A DNA stretch of 47,818 nt, from NCBI GenBank assembly GCA_026537415.1, contig JAFNMF010000026.1, forward strand, positions 1 through 47,818. Reading direction: 5' to 3'. Every line of letters begins with the position of its first letter. The stretch's first letter is position 1. Of the stretch, positions 24,847 to 33,925 are shown one piece after another. This DNA is from Acetobacteraceae bacterium B3987. GTDB lineage: Bacteria > Pseudomonadota > Alphaproteobacteria > Acetobacterales > Acetobacteraceae. Below the pieces are notes generated by a model. The model ran no database searches and was not told the DNA's origin. It saw nothing but the letters and a program-made list of their open reading frames with translations. A program made the translations under genes and the position numbers.

Positions 24847-27375
24847 ATGAAATCGTACCGCCATCTGTTCTGGATGGGCCTCACCAGCCTATCCGCACCC
24901 TTTGTTGTGCCTACTTCACTCTATGCTGCTGGCCTTCATGACAGTCCAGAAACAGACCATCACACCCGGCACATCATATCTCGCCATACAGGCGGAAAAA
25001 CAGGCCGCACTCGAGCGTTACCCCCTCAGCCGAAAGGAGCTGCCACCGCACAGCAGGCCGCCCTTACTCCCGCCAAGACCAGAGTAAAACGTCGCCCCCG
25101 TAAGGCCGTTCACGGCGGATATGAATCCCTGTCCGTCCGTACCCGCCATATCGTGCAGGGCACACAGCTCGTACTGGGCCATAAACAGCTGGAACAGCAG
25201 GTACCCGGTACCAACCCACTCCGCACGCTGGCCCAGATGCCGGGGGTGCAGTTCCAGTCCGATGACCCGCAGGGTGTCGATACCTATTCGACCCAGCTTT
25301 ACATGCACGGCTTCGTCCAGAACGAGATCGGCATGACGCTGGATGGCCTGCCCCTCGGGGAGCCGACCTTCCGCAACTATAACGGACTGAACCCGCTACA
25401 GGCCATTTCCTCGGAGAATGTAGAGCGTCTGGAAGTCACCCAGAGTGCCGGGGCGGAAAGCACAGCCAGCACCAACAATCTGGGCGGCAGTATCAATTAT
25501 GTCTCCAGCAAACCCAAGGATAAAACGGGTGGGCTGGTAGCGCAGACCTTTGGCAGCAATGCGCTGTTCCATTCCTTCTTCCGGTTTGATTCCGGCCGAC
25601 TGAATGAGAGCGGCACGAAATTCTACGTCTCCTACATGCGCAATCAGGGCGAAAAATGGAAAGGCGGCGGGGACCAGTTCATGCAGCAGGTCAATGCCAA
25701 GCTGGTCCAGCCCATCGGGGAGCGGAGTCAGGTTTCTGCCTTCTTCAACTGGGACGCCCTCCAGATGGTGAATTATCAGGATTACGCCCCCAGCTGGCTG
25801 GATCAGGCAGGGTCCCGTCTGGATAATTTCTACGGGCTGCCCGGCGCATGGACACGAGCCTATCGGGCCGCACAGGGGCAGTATCCTGCTTCCTATAAAG
25901 GGCTGACGGACCCCAAGGATGTTTCCTATTACGACAGTACGGCCAGTTCGTCCGACTTGTTCGGGGGCATCAAGGCTGATCTTGCCTTGACGGACCGCCT
26001 GACATGGAGAAGCAGCCTCTACGGCCATAGCGAGACAGGGCATGGTACCTATGCCAGCCCCTATGCCTATCAGAATGGTGTTGATACGGTTCAGCTCAAT
26101 GGTGGTCCCATCTTCGAGCAGGTTCGCCGTCCTGCCATCGAACGGTTTGGCGGGCTGACCTCATTCGATTACCGACTGGAGCGGCATGAACTCTCGACAG
26201 GATTCTGGTACGAGAACAACCAGTATGATTCCTACGCCTATGCCTACCAGCAGCCCAACAGCCCTGACGGCACACCTCTGAACCCCTTCGGCAGCTTTAA
26301 AGGCGTTCCCAGCCGGACACTCTGGGGCCAGCGTTACAACACCAACAACTTTACCGCCTATGTGCAGGACACCTATCACCCCATCCGGTCCGTGGCCCTG
26401 CATTTTGGTTTCAAATCCATCCTCAACACGACCCGTGTCGGTCATGCCACCAACTGGGAACCACGCTTCCCCACTCTGGCCAGCGGAGAGAGCCTGACAA
26501 CGGCCAAGGCCTTCCTGCCCCATATCAGCGGGGACTGGCATTTCCTCCACCATCATGAACTGTTCTTTGATATTTCGGAAAATGCCCACGCCTATAGCCA
26601 GTCCGGCTATAATTCCAGCAACTCACCTTTTGCCGTGTCCCAACTGGCCTATAACGCTACAAAAGGTAACCTAAGGCCAGAAACAGCTTGGACCTTTGCC
26701 GCAGGCTACCGTTACACCGACAAACTCATCCAGAGCAGCCTGTATCTCTACCGGACGAACTTCCATAACCGTCTCCAGCAGATTCTGGGCAGTGCGGGTG
26801 CCGGGTCCATCCTCACCAACAACACCTCTACCGTGCAGAATGTAGGGGGTGTCACCATGGATGGTGTCGATGGTGCCATCACCATCACGCCGCTGCCCGG
26901 TCTCGCCCTGTTCAACAGCATCAGCTACGACAAGGCGACATACGATCAGGACATACGCAGCGGTGGAACGCTCTATTCCACAAAGGGCCAGCAGGTGGTG
27001 GCCTATCCCCGCTTCATGTACAAGGCCCGCCTCTCCTACGAATGGCGGCATCTACAGGCCTATGTCGATACCCAGTATTATGGGAAGCGCAACTATGACT
27101 ATGTCGGTGACTACAAGCTGCCGACCTACTGGCTGGCCAATTTCGGCCTCATCTACACGCTGGACATGACCCATCTCGGGATGCGCAACCCCACAGCCGT
27201 GCGTAATCTAGTCTTCGCCTTCAATATCTACAATCTGGCCAATACTAAATACGCCTCCACCGTGGGACAGAATGGCTTCACAATGGATAATAAAGGCGGA
27301 GCGGCCTACAACAACCAGTCCATTCTTCTTGGCGCACCCCGCCAGTTCTTCGGGTCCGTCAAGGCGGAGTTCTGA
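24847..27375 (+). CDS. TonB-dependent outer-membrane receptor (sulfur-gene associated)
   Basis: An 842-residue receptor. A signal peptide (MKSYRHLFWMGLTSLSAPFVVPTSLYA) is followed by an unusual basic, His/Pro/Arg-rich segment of about 75 residues. The plug domain then starts around LRTLAQMPGVQFQSDDPQGV and continues through LDGLPLGEPTFRNYNGLNPLQAISSENVERLEV. The rest is the 22-strand barrel, ending in FFGSVKAEF. Its position behind a TauD-type dioxygenase and a permease suggests uptake of an organic sulfur compound rather than a siderophore, and no Fur box precedes it. A terminator follows directly. Confidence 0.88.
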   Translation: MKSYRHLFWMGLTSLSAPFVVPTSLYAAGLHDSPETDHHTRHIISRHTGGKTGRTRALPPQPKGAATAQQAALTPAKTRVKRRPRKAVHGGYESLSVRTRHIVQGTQLVLGHKQLEQQVPGTNPLRTLAQMPGVQFQSDDPQGVDTYSTQLYMHGFVQNEIGMTLDGLPLGEPTFRNYNGLNPLQAISSENVERLEVTQSAGAESTASTNNLGGSINYVSSKPKDKTGGLVAQTFGSNALFHSFFRFDSGRLNESGTKFYVSYMRNQGEKWKGGGDQFMQQVNAKLVQPIGERSQVSAFFNWDALQMVNYQDYAPSWLDQAGSRLDNFYGLPGAWTRAYRAAQGQYPASYKGLTDPKDVSYYDSTASSSDLFGGIKADLALTDRLTWRSSLYGHSETGHGTYASPYAYQNGVDTVQLNGGPIFEQVRRPAIERFGGLTSFDYRLERHELSTGFWYENNQYDSYAYAYQQPNSPDGTPLNPFGSFKGVPSRTLWGQRYNTNNFTAYVQDTYHPIRSVALHFGFKSILNTTRVGHATNWEPRFPTLASGESLTTAKAFLPHISGDWHFLHHHELFFDISENAHAYSQSGYNSSNSPFAVSQLAYNATKGNLRPETAWTFAAGYRYTDKLIQSSLYLYRTNFHNRLQQILGSAGAGSILTNNTSTVQNVGGVTMDGVDGAITITPLPGLALFNSISYDKATYDQDIRSGGTLYSTKGQQVVAYPRFMYKARLSYEWRHLQAYVDTQYYGKRNYDYVGDYKLPTYWLANFGLIYTLDMTHLGMRNPTAVRNLVFAFNIYNLANTKYASTVGQNGFTMDNKGGAAYNNQSILLGAPRQFFGSVKAEF

Positions 27376-27382
27376 AAATAGA

Positions 27383-27420
27383 AAACGGGCCGGAAAGGAA
27401 TATCCCCTTCCGGCCCGTTT
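27383..27420. terminator. Terminator after the receptor gene
   Basis: AAACGGGCCGGAA and TTCCGGCCCGTTT form a perfect 13-bp stem with a 12-base loop, 7 bases after the receptor stop. It separates converging transcripts and can act both ways. Confidence 0.88.
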
Positions 27421-27446
27421 CTGTAGGCTCTCTCAGAAGCCACCCG

Positions 27447-27851
27447 TCAGGCAGGGCTGACAGCAGTATTCTGATAATAGAACTGGTAACGGCCAAGCTG
27501 TTCTTCCCAGTCCTTCACATTGGCGTCTTCGGACAGAGCCACACTGTCAAACCCGCAGCGTCTGAGATGAATGGCCTGATCCGGCAGAAGATGACCGGAA
27601 GCCCGGATTTCCCCTTCATAACTGTCATATTCCCGCAGGGACCGGGCCTGCGTGAAAGCCCGCCCGTCCCGGAAAACAGGAAATTCCAGCACGATCAGTG
27701 TCAGGCTGCCAAGGTAAGGGCGAAGCTCCTCCACCTCGACATCCTGCGGCAGGGAAATGGCCGTGCCCCGCTGGCTGTCCCTCCACTCCGCAAAAGGAAC
27801 GGAAGAGGCAGCTTCCAGCGTTTTACGCCCGCTGAGATCAAACAGTTTCAT
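27447..27851 (-). CDS. DUF934 protein of the sulfite reductase operon
   Basis: A 134-residue protein of the DUF934 family, small proteins encoded next to sulfite reductase and CysH genes and of unknown mechanism. Family segments visible are FRDGRAFTQARSLRE and GHLLPDQAIHLRRCGFDSV. It overlaps the end of the sulfite reductase gene by 14 bases and is the last gene of the leftward operon cysG-DUF2849-cysI-DUF934. In many alphaproteobacteria a PAPS/APS reductase gene (cysH) is also part of this operon; none is present here. Confidence 0.87.
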   Translation of the reverse strand: MKLFDLSGRKTLEAASSVPFAEWRDSQRGTAISLPQDVEVEELRPYLGSLTLIVLEFPVFRDGRAFTQARSLREYDSYEGEIRASGHLLPDQAIHLRRCGFDSVALSEDANVKDWEEQLGRYQFYYQNTAVSPA

Positions 27852-29520
27852 ATGCCACCTCCTTGAAGGCCTTCAGGCCGCACCGCTTGAGCATGGCAGA
27901 GAAGGTCTCCCCTTTCTGCCGCTGCCCCAGATAGAACTCCACAATCCGGGCCACGGCATCCACGGCTTCATCCTCTGCGAAGGACGGCCCCAGAATTCCA
28001 CCAATGGCGGCATTCTCTCCAGCATCACCTCCCAGAAGAATCTGGTAGGTCTCAGCACCCCGCTTGTCGACACCCAGAAGGCCGATATTGCCCACATGAT
28101 GATGCCCGCAAGCATTGATGCAACCCGACATATGAATGCTCAGCGCACCAATCTCAGCCTGGAGGGCAGCATCTCCGAACCGGGCACCCAGCTTCTGCGC
28201 CAGTGGCAGGGAACGGGCATTGGCCAGATTGCAGTAATCCAGCCCCGGGCAGCTCACGATGTCGCTGATGAGACCGACATTCGGGGCGGCAAGGCCCAGC
28301 GTCTTCAGGCCCTGCCACAGCTCATGGAGCTGATCCTTGCGGACATGCCCGAACACCAGATTCTGTAGATGCGTGACACGCACCTCACCGAATGAATAAC
28401 GCGCGGAAAGGTCTGCCAGACCGTGCATCTGCTCGGACGTTACATCACCGGGAATGTCCCCCGGTGTCTTCAGGGAAATGATCGCACAGATATGGCCTTC
28501 ATCCTGATGGGGATGGGTATTGCTCGCCACCCAGCGGGCAAAGGCAGGATCAGCCTTTTTATGCTGCTCCAGAACATCAGAAGCTCCTGCCGGAGCCTTG
28601 AGGTCTGGCAGGGCAAAGCGGGCACGGATCTGTGCCACATGTTCCGGTGTCAGCCTGTAGGCAGCACGGTCCATGCGGGCCAGCTCTTCTTCCACAGCCT
28701 TTCGGAAGGCCTCCAGACCAATGGTCTGCACCAGAATCTTGATACGGGCCTTGTAGAGATTATCCCGCCGCCCGAAAGCGTTATAGACACGCAGAACGGC
28801 TTCCAGCGTGGCGATCAGGTCTTCTTCCTTCACGGAATCAAAAAGTTCCTGACCGACCACCGGCGTCCGCCCCAGGCCACCGCCAACAAAGAGACGGAAG
28901 AGCGGACCCGTCTCACCGGGACGGGCCAGCAGGCCGATATCATGGAAGCGAGCCGCCACACGGTCTTCCGGGCTACCGGAAATGGCAATCTTGAACTTGC
29001 GGGGCAGGAAGGTGAATTCCGGGTGCAGAGTGGACCACTGCCGCACGATCTCAGCGTGAATGCGGGGATCCATCAGCTCATCCTGTGCCGCCCCGGCGAA
29101 CTCATCGGACGTGACGTTACGGATGCAGTTACCGCTGGTCTGGATGGCGTGCATGTCCACCTCAGCCAGCTCCCGCAGAATGGTCGGAACATCCTTCAGG
29201 GCAATCCAGTTGAACTGGATGTTCTGACGGGTGGTGAAATGACCGTAATTCCGGTCATATTTCGCTGCAATATCCGCCAGCTTATGAAGCTGCCGACTGT
29301 CCAGCACACCATAGGGAATAGCCACCCGCAGCATGTAGGCATGAAGCTGGAGATAGACTCCGTTCATCAGCCGCAGGGGCTTGAACTCTTCTTCACTCAG
29401 CTCACCGGAAAGACGGCGGCGGACCTGCCCTTCAAACTCGTTGATACGCTCCTGAAGAAAAGCCCTGTCCCGCTCTTCATACTGGTAATGCCCGACAGAC
29501 CGTGACGCAGGCTGTGTCAT
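27838..29520 (-). CDS. cysI: Siroheme/4Fe-4S sulfite (nitrite) reductase
   Basis: A 560-residue one-polypeptide reductase for the six-electron reduction of sulfite to sulfide. N-terminal repeat one includes MNGVYLQLHAYMLRVAIPYG, and NYGHFTTRQNIQFNWI carries siroheme-contact arginines. The 4Fe-4S cysteines are in CPGLDYC (near residue 424) and CINACGHH (near 466), the C-x5-C and C-x3-C pair that bridges the cluster to siroheme. Nitrite reductases share this architecture. The neighbours cysG, DUF2849 and DUF934 point to sulfite. It overlaps the DUF2849 gene by ATGA. Confidence 0.9.
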   Translation of the reverse strand: MTQPASRSVGHYQYEERDRAFLQERINEFEGQVRRRLSGELSEEEFKPLRLMNGVYLQLHAYMLRVAIPYGVLDSRQLHKLADIAAKYDRNYGHFTTRQNIQFNWIALKDVPTILRELAEVDMHAIQTSGNCIRNVTSDEFAGAAQDELMDPRIHAEIVRQWSTLHPEFTFLPRKFKIAISGSPEDRVAARFHDIGLLARPGETGPLFRLFVGGGLGRTPVVGQELFDSVKEEDLIATLEAVLRVYNAFGRRDNLYKARIKILVQTIGLEAFRKAVEEELARMDRAAYRLTPEHVAQIRARFALPDLKAPAGASDVLEQHKKADPAFARWVASNTHPHQDEGHICAIISLKTPGDIPGDVTSEQMHGLADLSARYSFGEVRVTHLQNLVFGHVRKDQLHELWQGLKTLGLAAPNVGLISDIVSCPGLDYCNLANARSLPLAQKLGARFGDAALQAEIGALSIHMSGCINACGHHHVGNIGLLGVDKRGAETYQILLGGDAGENAAIGGILGPSFAEDEAVDAVARIVEFYLGQRQKGETFSAMLKRCGLKAFKEVAYETV

Positions 29521-29858
29521 AATGCACTCTCCTTTTCCCGCACCGGGGCATGATCGTAAGAAAAATCAGGGTGAACACTCGGCCCGTGGGCACGGATGGC
29601 TTCCCGTGCTGTCACGGGTTCAGGCGGCTGGGTATCTTTCGCCACAACCTCATAGACGGCCACGACCTCTTTCTGCTCGGCCTCGGCCAGAGCACGCTCC
29701 AGAGCAGCACCGGCATCCTCATAGGTAAAACGGGTGGCCTCGGCGATGGATTCACGCCAGTGGTCTCCTTCACCAAGCCAGACAATACGGCCATCCAGCA
29801 GGCGGCTTGCTGTCAGCAGCAGGATTTCCCCTTCTCCCGGACGGGACAGACGTTTCAT
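29517..29858 (-). CDS. DUF2849 protein
   Basis: A 113-residue protein of the DUF2849 family, found between siroheme synthase and sulfite reductase genes in alphaproteobacteria. LLLTASRLLDGRIVWLG near the N-terminus and a C-terminal FSYDHAPVREKE are visible. The function is unknown; it may assist heme insertion or assembly (inference). It overlaps both neighbours by a few bases, showing tight coupling. Confidence 0.87.
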   Translation of the reverse strand: MKRLSRPGEGEILLLTASRLLDGRIVWLGEGDHWRESIAEATRFTYEDAGAALERALAEAEQKEVVAVYEVVAKDTQPPEPVTAREAIRAHGPSVHPDFSYDHAPVREKESAL

Positions 29859-31303
29859 CAGGCACTCTCCTTCGGTGTGCTACAATCGGGCACGGCCTGC
29901 ACCACCTCACCCCGGTGATGCACCACTTCCCCTATAATGATCAGTACGGGACTCTGAAGCCCCTCCCGGCGGACATCCTCAGCAATCGTGCCCAGCGTAC
30001 CCGTCACGCAACGCTGGTCGGTGCAGGAACCCTTATGAACAACCGCCACGGGCCAGTCCTCCGGCAGGCCATGAGCCTGCATCTGCTGGCACAGCTCCGC
30101 CATGGAACTCAACCCCATATAGATGACAACCGTCTGACCTTTTCGGGCCAGACTGGGCCAGTGCAGATTCAGTGTGCCATCAGCCCGGGCATGGCCCGTC
30201 ACGACTACACAGCTCTGAGCACAGTCACGATGGGTCAGAGGAATCCCAGCTGCCGCAGCACAGCCATTCGCCGCCGTAATACCGGGAATGACCCGTACCG
30301 GTACATTGGCCGCCAGCAGGGTCTCCATTTCCTCCCCCCCACGACCGAACACGAAAGGATCGCCACCCTTCAGCCGCAGGACCCGTTCGCCACGGCGGGC
30401 ACGACGCAGCATTTCGGCCTCTATGTCGCTCTGGGGGAGTGTATGGTGGCTCCGCTTCTTGCCGACATAGACACGCTCGGCATCACGCCGCACACGGTCC
30501 AGAACCTCCGGGGCCACGAGATTATCATACAGCACGCTGTCCGCATTCTGCATCAGGCGCAGGGCCGCAAGAGTCAGCCAGTCAGGGTTTCCCGGTCCGG
30601 CCCCCACGAGCCAGACTTCACCCTGCGGGCGATCCGCCTCGCCTTCAGCAGCTTCCACGAGCTGCTCCAGCTGTGACCGTGCCCGGTCTTCGTCTCCAGC
30701 CAGAGCGGCCTCATAGGCCGGGCCATCAACAAAGGATTCCCAGACACGCTGCCGCTGCTTCATCCCCGGCAGACGGTCTTTCAGCCAGCCACGCTGCTTC
30801 TGCATGAACCGGGCTGCATCCCCCATTCTGGCAGGGAGCATGGCCTCAACCATCTGCCGCACACGACGTGCCAGAACCGGAGACGCTCCCCCTGTCGTGA
30901 TGGCCACCTGCACAGGTGACCGGTCCACCAGAGCCGGGGTTATGAAACTGGAAAGAGCCGGTGCATCCACCACACAGACCGGCACCCGCAGCGCATGAGC
31001 CTGACAGGCCACCATCTCATTGACAGCTTCATCATCCGTAGCTGCAAATACCAGTGCCATATCGGGCAGAATGGCCCGAAGAGCCTCTTCTTCCACCATC
31101 CCCTGCCGGAACACGGCCTGCCCCTGCTCCACCAGAGCTGCCAGCTCCGGATGCAGTGTTTCCGCCCAGATATGAATCATCCGGCACCGCCCCTTCAGCA
31201 GACGCATCTTCTGCACGGCTACCTGTCCGCCCCCTACAAGAAGGGCATCACGCTGGTCCGTCCGCAGAACGATAGGCAGATAGGAAAAGGGCTTCGTCGT
31301 CAT
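29858..31303 (-). CDS. cysG: Siroheme synthase, multifunctional CysG
   Basis: A 481-residue fusion. Residues 1 to about 200 are the dehydrogenase/ferrochelatase part (LLVGGGQVAVQKM NAD-binding motif, FAATDDEAVN, ITTGGASPVLARRVR). Residues from about 225 to 465 are the SAM-dependent uroporphyrinogen III methyltransferase (VGAGPGNPDWLT, RLKGGDPFVFGRGGEE, GITAANGCAAAAGIPLTHR). It makes the siroheme used by the reductase two genes downstream. The ATG at 31303 has no strong ribosome site. The promoter lies in the AT-rich stretch 31320-31380, which it shares, divergently, with the siderophore receptor. Confidence 0.93.
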   Translation of the reverse strand: MTTKPFSYLPIVLRTDQRDALLVGGGQVAVQKMRLLKGRCRMIHIWAETLHPELAALVEQGQAVFRQGMVEEEALRAILPDMALVFAATDDEAVNEMVACQAHALRVPVCVVDAPALSSFITPALVDRSPVQVAITTGGASPVLARRVRQMVEAMLPARMGDAARFMQKQRGWLKDRLPGMKQRQRVWESFVDGPAYEAALAGDEDRARSQLEQLVEAAEGEADRPQGEVWLVGAGPGNPDWLTLAALRLMQNADSVLYDNLVAPEVLDRVRRDAERVYVGKKRSHHTLPQSDIEAEMLRRARRGERVLRLKGGDPFVFGRGGEEMETLLAANVPVRVIPGITAANGCAAAAGIPLTHRDCAQSCVVVTGHARADGTLNLHWPSLARKGQTVVIYMGLSSMAELCQQMQAHGLPEDWPVAVVHKGSCTDQRCVTGTLGTIAEDVRREGLQSPVLIIIGEVVHHRGEVVQAVPDCSTPKESA

Positions 31304-31463
31304 GCGGGGAGCATGTCAAATCTGCGCCAAAAATCAACTTATTATTTTGTTGTTTTTATAAATAACTATTTTTAGTGGTTTAAAGAACTGCCCTTTCATC
31401 TACTTTTCAGGCAGACATCCCGCCACTCTACATCCTGGCCTATCACAGAAATGTGAAAAGCAC

Positions 31464-31490
31464 TTGTCAGACTAAATCATTTTTTATATT
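31464..31490 (+). promoter_or_regulatory. Possible promoter of the siderophore receptor
   Basis: TTGTCA and TATATT are separated by 15 bases, a little short for a housekeeping promoter. The Fur box begins immediately after, so a bound repressor would cover the start point. Confidence 0.35.
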
Positions 31491-31511
31491 TGATTATGAT
31501 AATCATTCTCA
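31491..31511 (+). promoter_or_regulatory. Fur box upstream of the siderophore receptor
   Basis: TGATTATGATAATCATTCTC closely matches the classical 19-bp Fur consensus built from GATAAT repeats. It ends 5 bases before the GGAG ribosome site of the receptor gene. Iron-loaded Fur bound here would repress the receptor. Confidence 0.82.
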
Positions 31512-31524
31512 ATTTGGAGAAATA

Positions 31525-33708
31525 GTGTTGCCCCGTCCCGTTTCCTACAAACCGCTACAGGGGCTTCTCATTCTGGGAAGTATTATCCTGCCGCCCTGTG
31601 TTATGGCCGCAGAGACGCCGCAAACATCCCAGAGTAAGAACCATAAGACACACAGCAAAACGCCTACTGCTCGAAAACAGCCCGTAGAATCAATCCATGT
31701 TTATGGGAAAATCCGGTCCCTTCTGGCGGGTACAGGGCATGCTGGCCTAAAAACGGCCACACCACTGGAAACCACTCCTCAAAATCTGACGGTCATTTCC
31801 CGTGGCAGAATGGACATGCTCAACAGCCGCACCCTGACAGAGGCCATCCGCTACAGTGCGGGCGTCTCCGACTATGGCGGGAAGGATGATCCACGAGGCT
31901 ACTTTGGAACCATCCGCGGCTTCACACCAGATATATATCTGGATGGCACACGCACCCCCAATGCTGCCACATCACAATCTCTTTCCATCGAGCCTTGGGG
32001 CATGGAAGAAATGGACATCATCCGTGGCAGCAGCTCCTCCCTTTATGGGTCTGGGCAGCTTGGGGGCATCATCAATGCCGTCAGCAAACGTCCTACGAAG
32101 AACCAGACCAATGTCATATCTATTCAGGGAGGGAGCTACGCCCGGCGTCAAGGAGCCGTGGATATTGGCGGCACCATTGACAAGCAAGGCCATTGGATGT
32201 GGCGTTTCAACGGGCTCATCCGCAAATCTGGCACCTTTGCCCATCACATCAAGAACAATGAAATTTATGTCGCCCCGTCCCTACGCTGGCACCCCTCTTC
32301 TCGGACGGATTTCACCTTCCTAAGCAGCTATGAGCAGCTTGATGCCGGGTCCAGTTCGCAATTCCTGCCCTATGTCGGCACGGTCGTGCCATCCCGTTAT
32401 GGGTATCTGCCACGCAATTTCCTGTCTGGAGACTGGAACTTTGATGTTTATTCCAAAAGGCAGCTTTCCGTTGGCTATGCCCTGAGACAGGAACTTCTAC
32501 CAGGCTGGACCATCTCGCAGAACATGCGCTTTGCCCATATGGATGTTCTCTACCGAACAGTCGCCCAGCCCAAACTCATCAACACGGATACAATTTCCCG
32601 CACGGCCCTTCTGCAATCGGGCAACTATAACACGACAACCCTTGATACACGCTCGGAATGGAAGGCCCATTTCGGGTCTGTCCATAGCACATTGCTTACA
32701 GGTGTTGATTTCCGCAGTGATTTCATGGCGGAACGACGCGGGGAAGGCAAAGCACCCAATCTGTCCCTCTATCACCCGGTCTATTCTGCGGTAGCTATGC
32801 CCCGCTACGCTACCAAGCGCAATTACAACACAACCGGTACACAAACAGGCATTTACGGGCAAGAACAAGCAGACTGGAAACGCTTCTTCCTAACCCTTTC
32901 CGGTCGTGGCGACTTCACGCAGAGTCTACAGGTCAACAATAACAACGAAGGACGCACTCCTCAAAAGAACAATGCCTTTACCGGGCGTGTAGCCCTTCTC
33001 TATCAATCTGTCTGTGGTGTCGCTCCCTACATCTCCTACGCCACGTCCTTCAGCCCACAGCTCGGCACAACCCATGATGGTACGGCCTTTTCCCCAACAC
33101 GAGGCCGCCTACTGGAGGCTGGAATAAAATACAGACCCCGCAAGGATTCCATCTTCGGAGACCGGTTCCTGCTCACACTGGATATTTTTACCCTGAAAGA
33201 GCGAAACGAACTGGTGCAGGACCCTGTTTATTCCAGCGATAAGATACAGCTAGGTGCCCAGCGAACACGTGGCTTTGAAGCCGAATTTGTCGGACGCCTC
33301 CCCTATAAAATCGACCTTCTCGCCGCCTTTACTGTGCAGGACCCTCGCATTACGAAGGGCAGTGCTGCCACGCAGAACCAAGTCGGCCAACGTCCAACGA
33401 CAGTTCCCTCCCGCATGGCATCCTTCTTCATACGGCGCAGTTTCGCCCTTACACGCTCCCTAAGTGCCGGAATTGGTAGTGGCCTACGCTATACAAGCAC
33501 CACAGCCGGTGCCCTGCCCAACACCATCATCGTTCCTTCTCAATTGGTTGGCGACATTGAGGCCCATCTTGATTACCAACGCTGGCACCTCCAGCTAAAC
33601 GGCACCAATATTGCCAACTCCAAATATGTCTCTGTCTGCACCAGCACGACCAACTGCTCCTACGCTCCCGGCCGTGCCCTGTATGGTGATTTATCTTACC
33701 GATGGTAA
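31525..33708 (+). CDS. TonB-dependent siderophore receptor
   Basis: A 727-residue outer-membrane receptor, probably for a ferric siderophore. After the signal peptide (LQGLLILGSIILPPCVMAAE) comes a short linker with a TonB-box-like QPVESIHVYG. The plug domain follows (TPQNLTVISRGRMDMLNSRTLTEAIRYSAGV, IRGFTPDIYLDGTR, IIRGSSSSLYGSGQLGGIINAVSKRP) and then a barrel ending in GDLSYRW. A conserved late Cys pair (CTSTTNC) is typical of FhuA/FoxA-type hydroxamate receptors. GTG 31525 follows GGAG by 5 bases (TTG 31528 by 8). An in-frame ATG-like extension to 31453 would read through the Fur box and is rejected. Confidence 0.87.
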   Translation: MLPRPVSYKPLQGLLILGSIILPPCVMAAETPQTSQSKNHKTHSKTPTARKQPVESIHVYGKIRSLLAGTGHAGLKTATPLETTPQNLTVISRGRMDMLNSRTLTEAIRYSAGVSDYGGKDDPRGYFGTIRGFTPDIYLDGTRTPNAATSQSLSIEPWGMEEMDIIRGSSSSLYGSGQLGGIINAVSKRPTKNQTNVISIQGGSYARRQGAVDIGGTIDKQGHWMWRFNGLIRKSGTFAHHIKNNEIYVAPSLRWHPSSRTDFTFLSSYEQLDAGSSSQFLPYVGTVVPSRYGYLPRNFLSGDWNFDVYSKRQLSVGYALRQELLPGWTISQNMRFAHMDVLYRTVAQPKLINTDTISRTALLQSGNYNTTTLDTRSEWKAHFGSVHSTLLTGVDFRSDFMAERRGEGKAPNLSLYHPVYSAVAMPRYATKRNYNTTGTQTGIYGQEQADWKRFFLTLSGRGDFTQSLQVNNNNEGRTPQKNNAFTGRVALLYQSVCGVAPYISYATSFSPQLGTTHDGTAFSPTRGRLLEAGIKYRPRKDSIFGDRFLLTLDIFTLKERNELVQDPVYSSDKIQLGAQRTRGFEAEFVGRLPYKIDLLAAFTVQDPRITKGSAATQNQVGQRPTTVPSRMASFFIRRSFALTRSLSAGIGSGLRYTSTTAGALPNTIIVPSQLVGDIEAHLDYQRWHLQLNGTNIANSKYVSVCTSTTNCSYAPGRALYGDLSYRW

Positions 33709-33787
33709 GAAGGAGCAATAGGACATGCTACTTACTGTACAGAATAAGACTCTTGACGTCTTCTTCTCTATTGGCATCAACTCACTC

Positions 33788-33885
33788 TGATGCGGCGTGA
33801 CACGGTGATAATCTGCAGGCCGTAGCTGTGGCTATCAGCCACGTGGCGCATTGCGGGGTTCATTGCAGGCCCCGCCGCCGCATCA
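33788..33885 (+). ncRNA. Structured element A (unrecognised RNA-like motif)
   Basis: About 98 nt with a 10-bp closing stem (TGATGCGGCG with CGCCGCATCA). Inside, in order, are the conserved block GGTGATAATCTGC (33804-33816), a variable arm with hairpin GTGGCT-ATC-AGCCAC, and a 6-bp hairpin GCGGGG/CCCCGC with an 11-base loop containing GCAGG that abuts the closing stem. CTGC 33813-33816 can pair with loop GCAG 33865-33868 as a pseudoknot. Element B has the same layout with different but still paired stems. It lies 80 nt after the siderophore receptor stop, on the same strand. No known RNA family is recognised. Confidence 0.6.
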
Positions 33886-33925
33886 CTTACGTCCAGCTTA
33901 TTCCCTCGTGGTGCGAGAGTTTAAA

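Noticed and set aside
28423-29505. Rightward open frame of 360 codons
   Set aside because: Antisense shadow of the sulfite reductase gene, which has the complete siroheme/4Fe-4S motifs.
31453-31524. Upstream start of the siderophore receptor
   Set aside because: It would place the Fur box within the coding region and destroys the signal peptide arrangement.
33746-33762. Small hairpin AAGAC/GTCTT after the siderophore receptor as a terminator
   Set aside because: Only 5 bp and without a clear T tract; element A further downstream is a much stronger structure.
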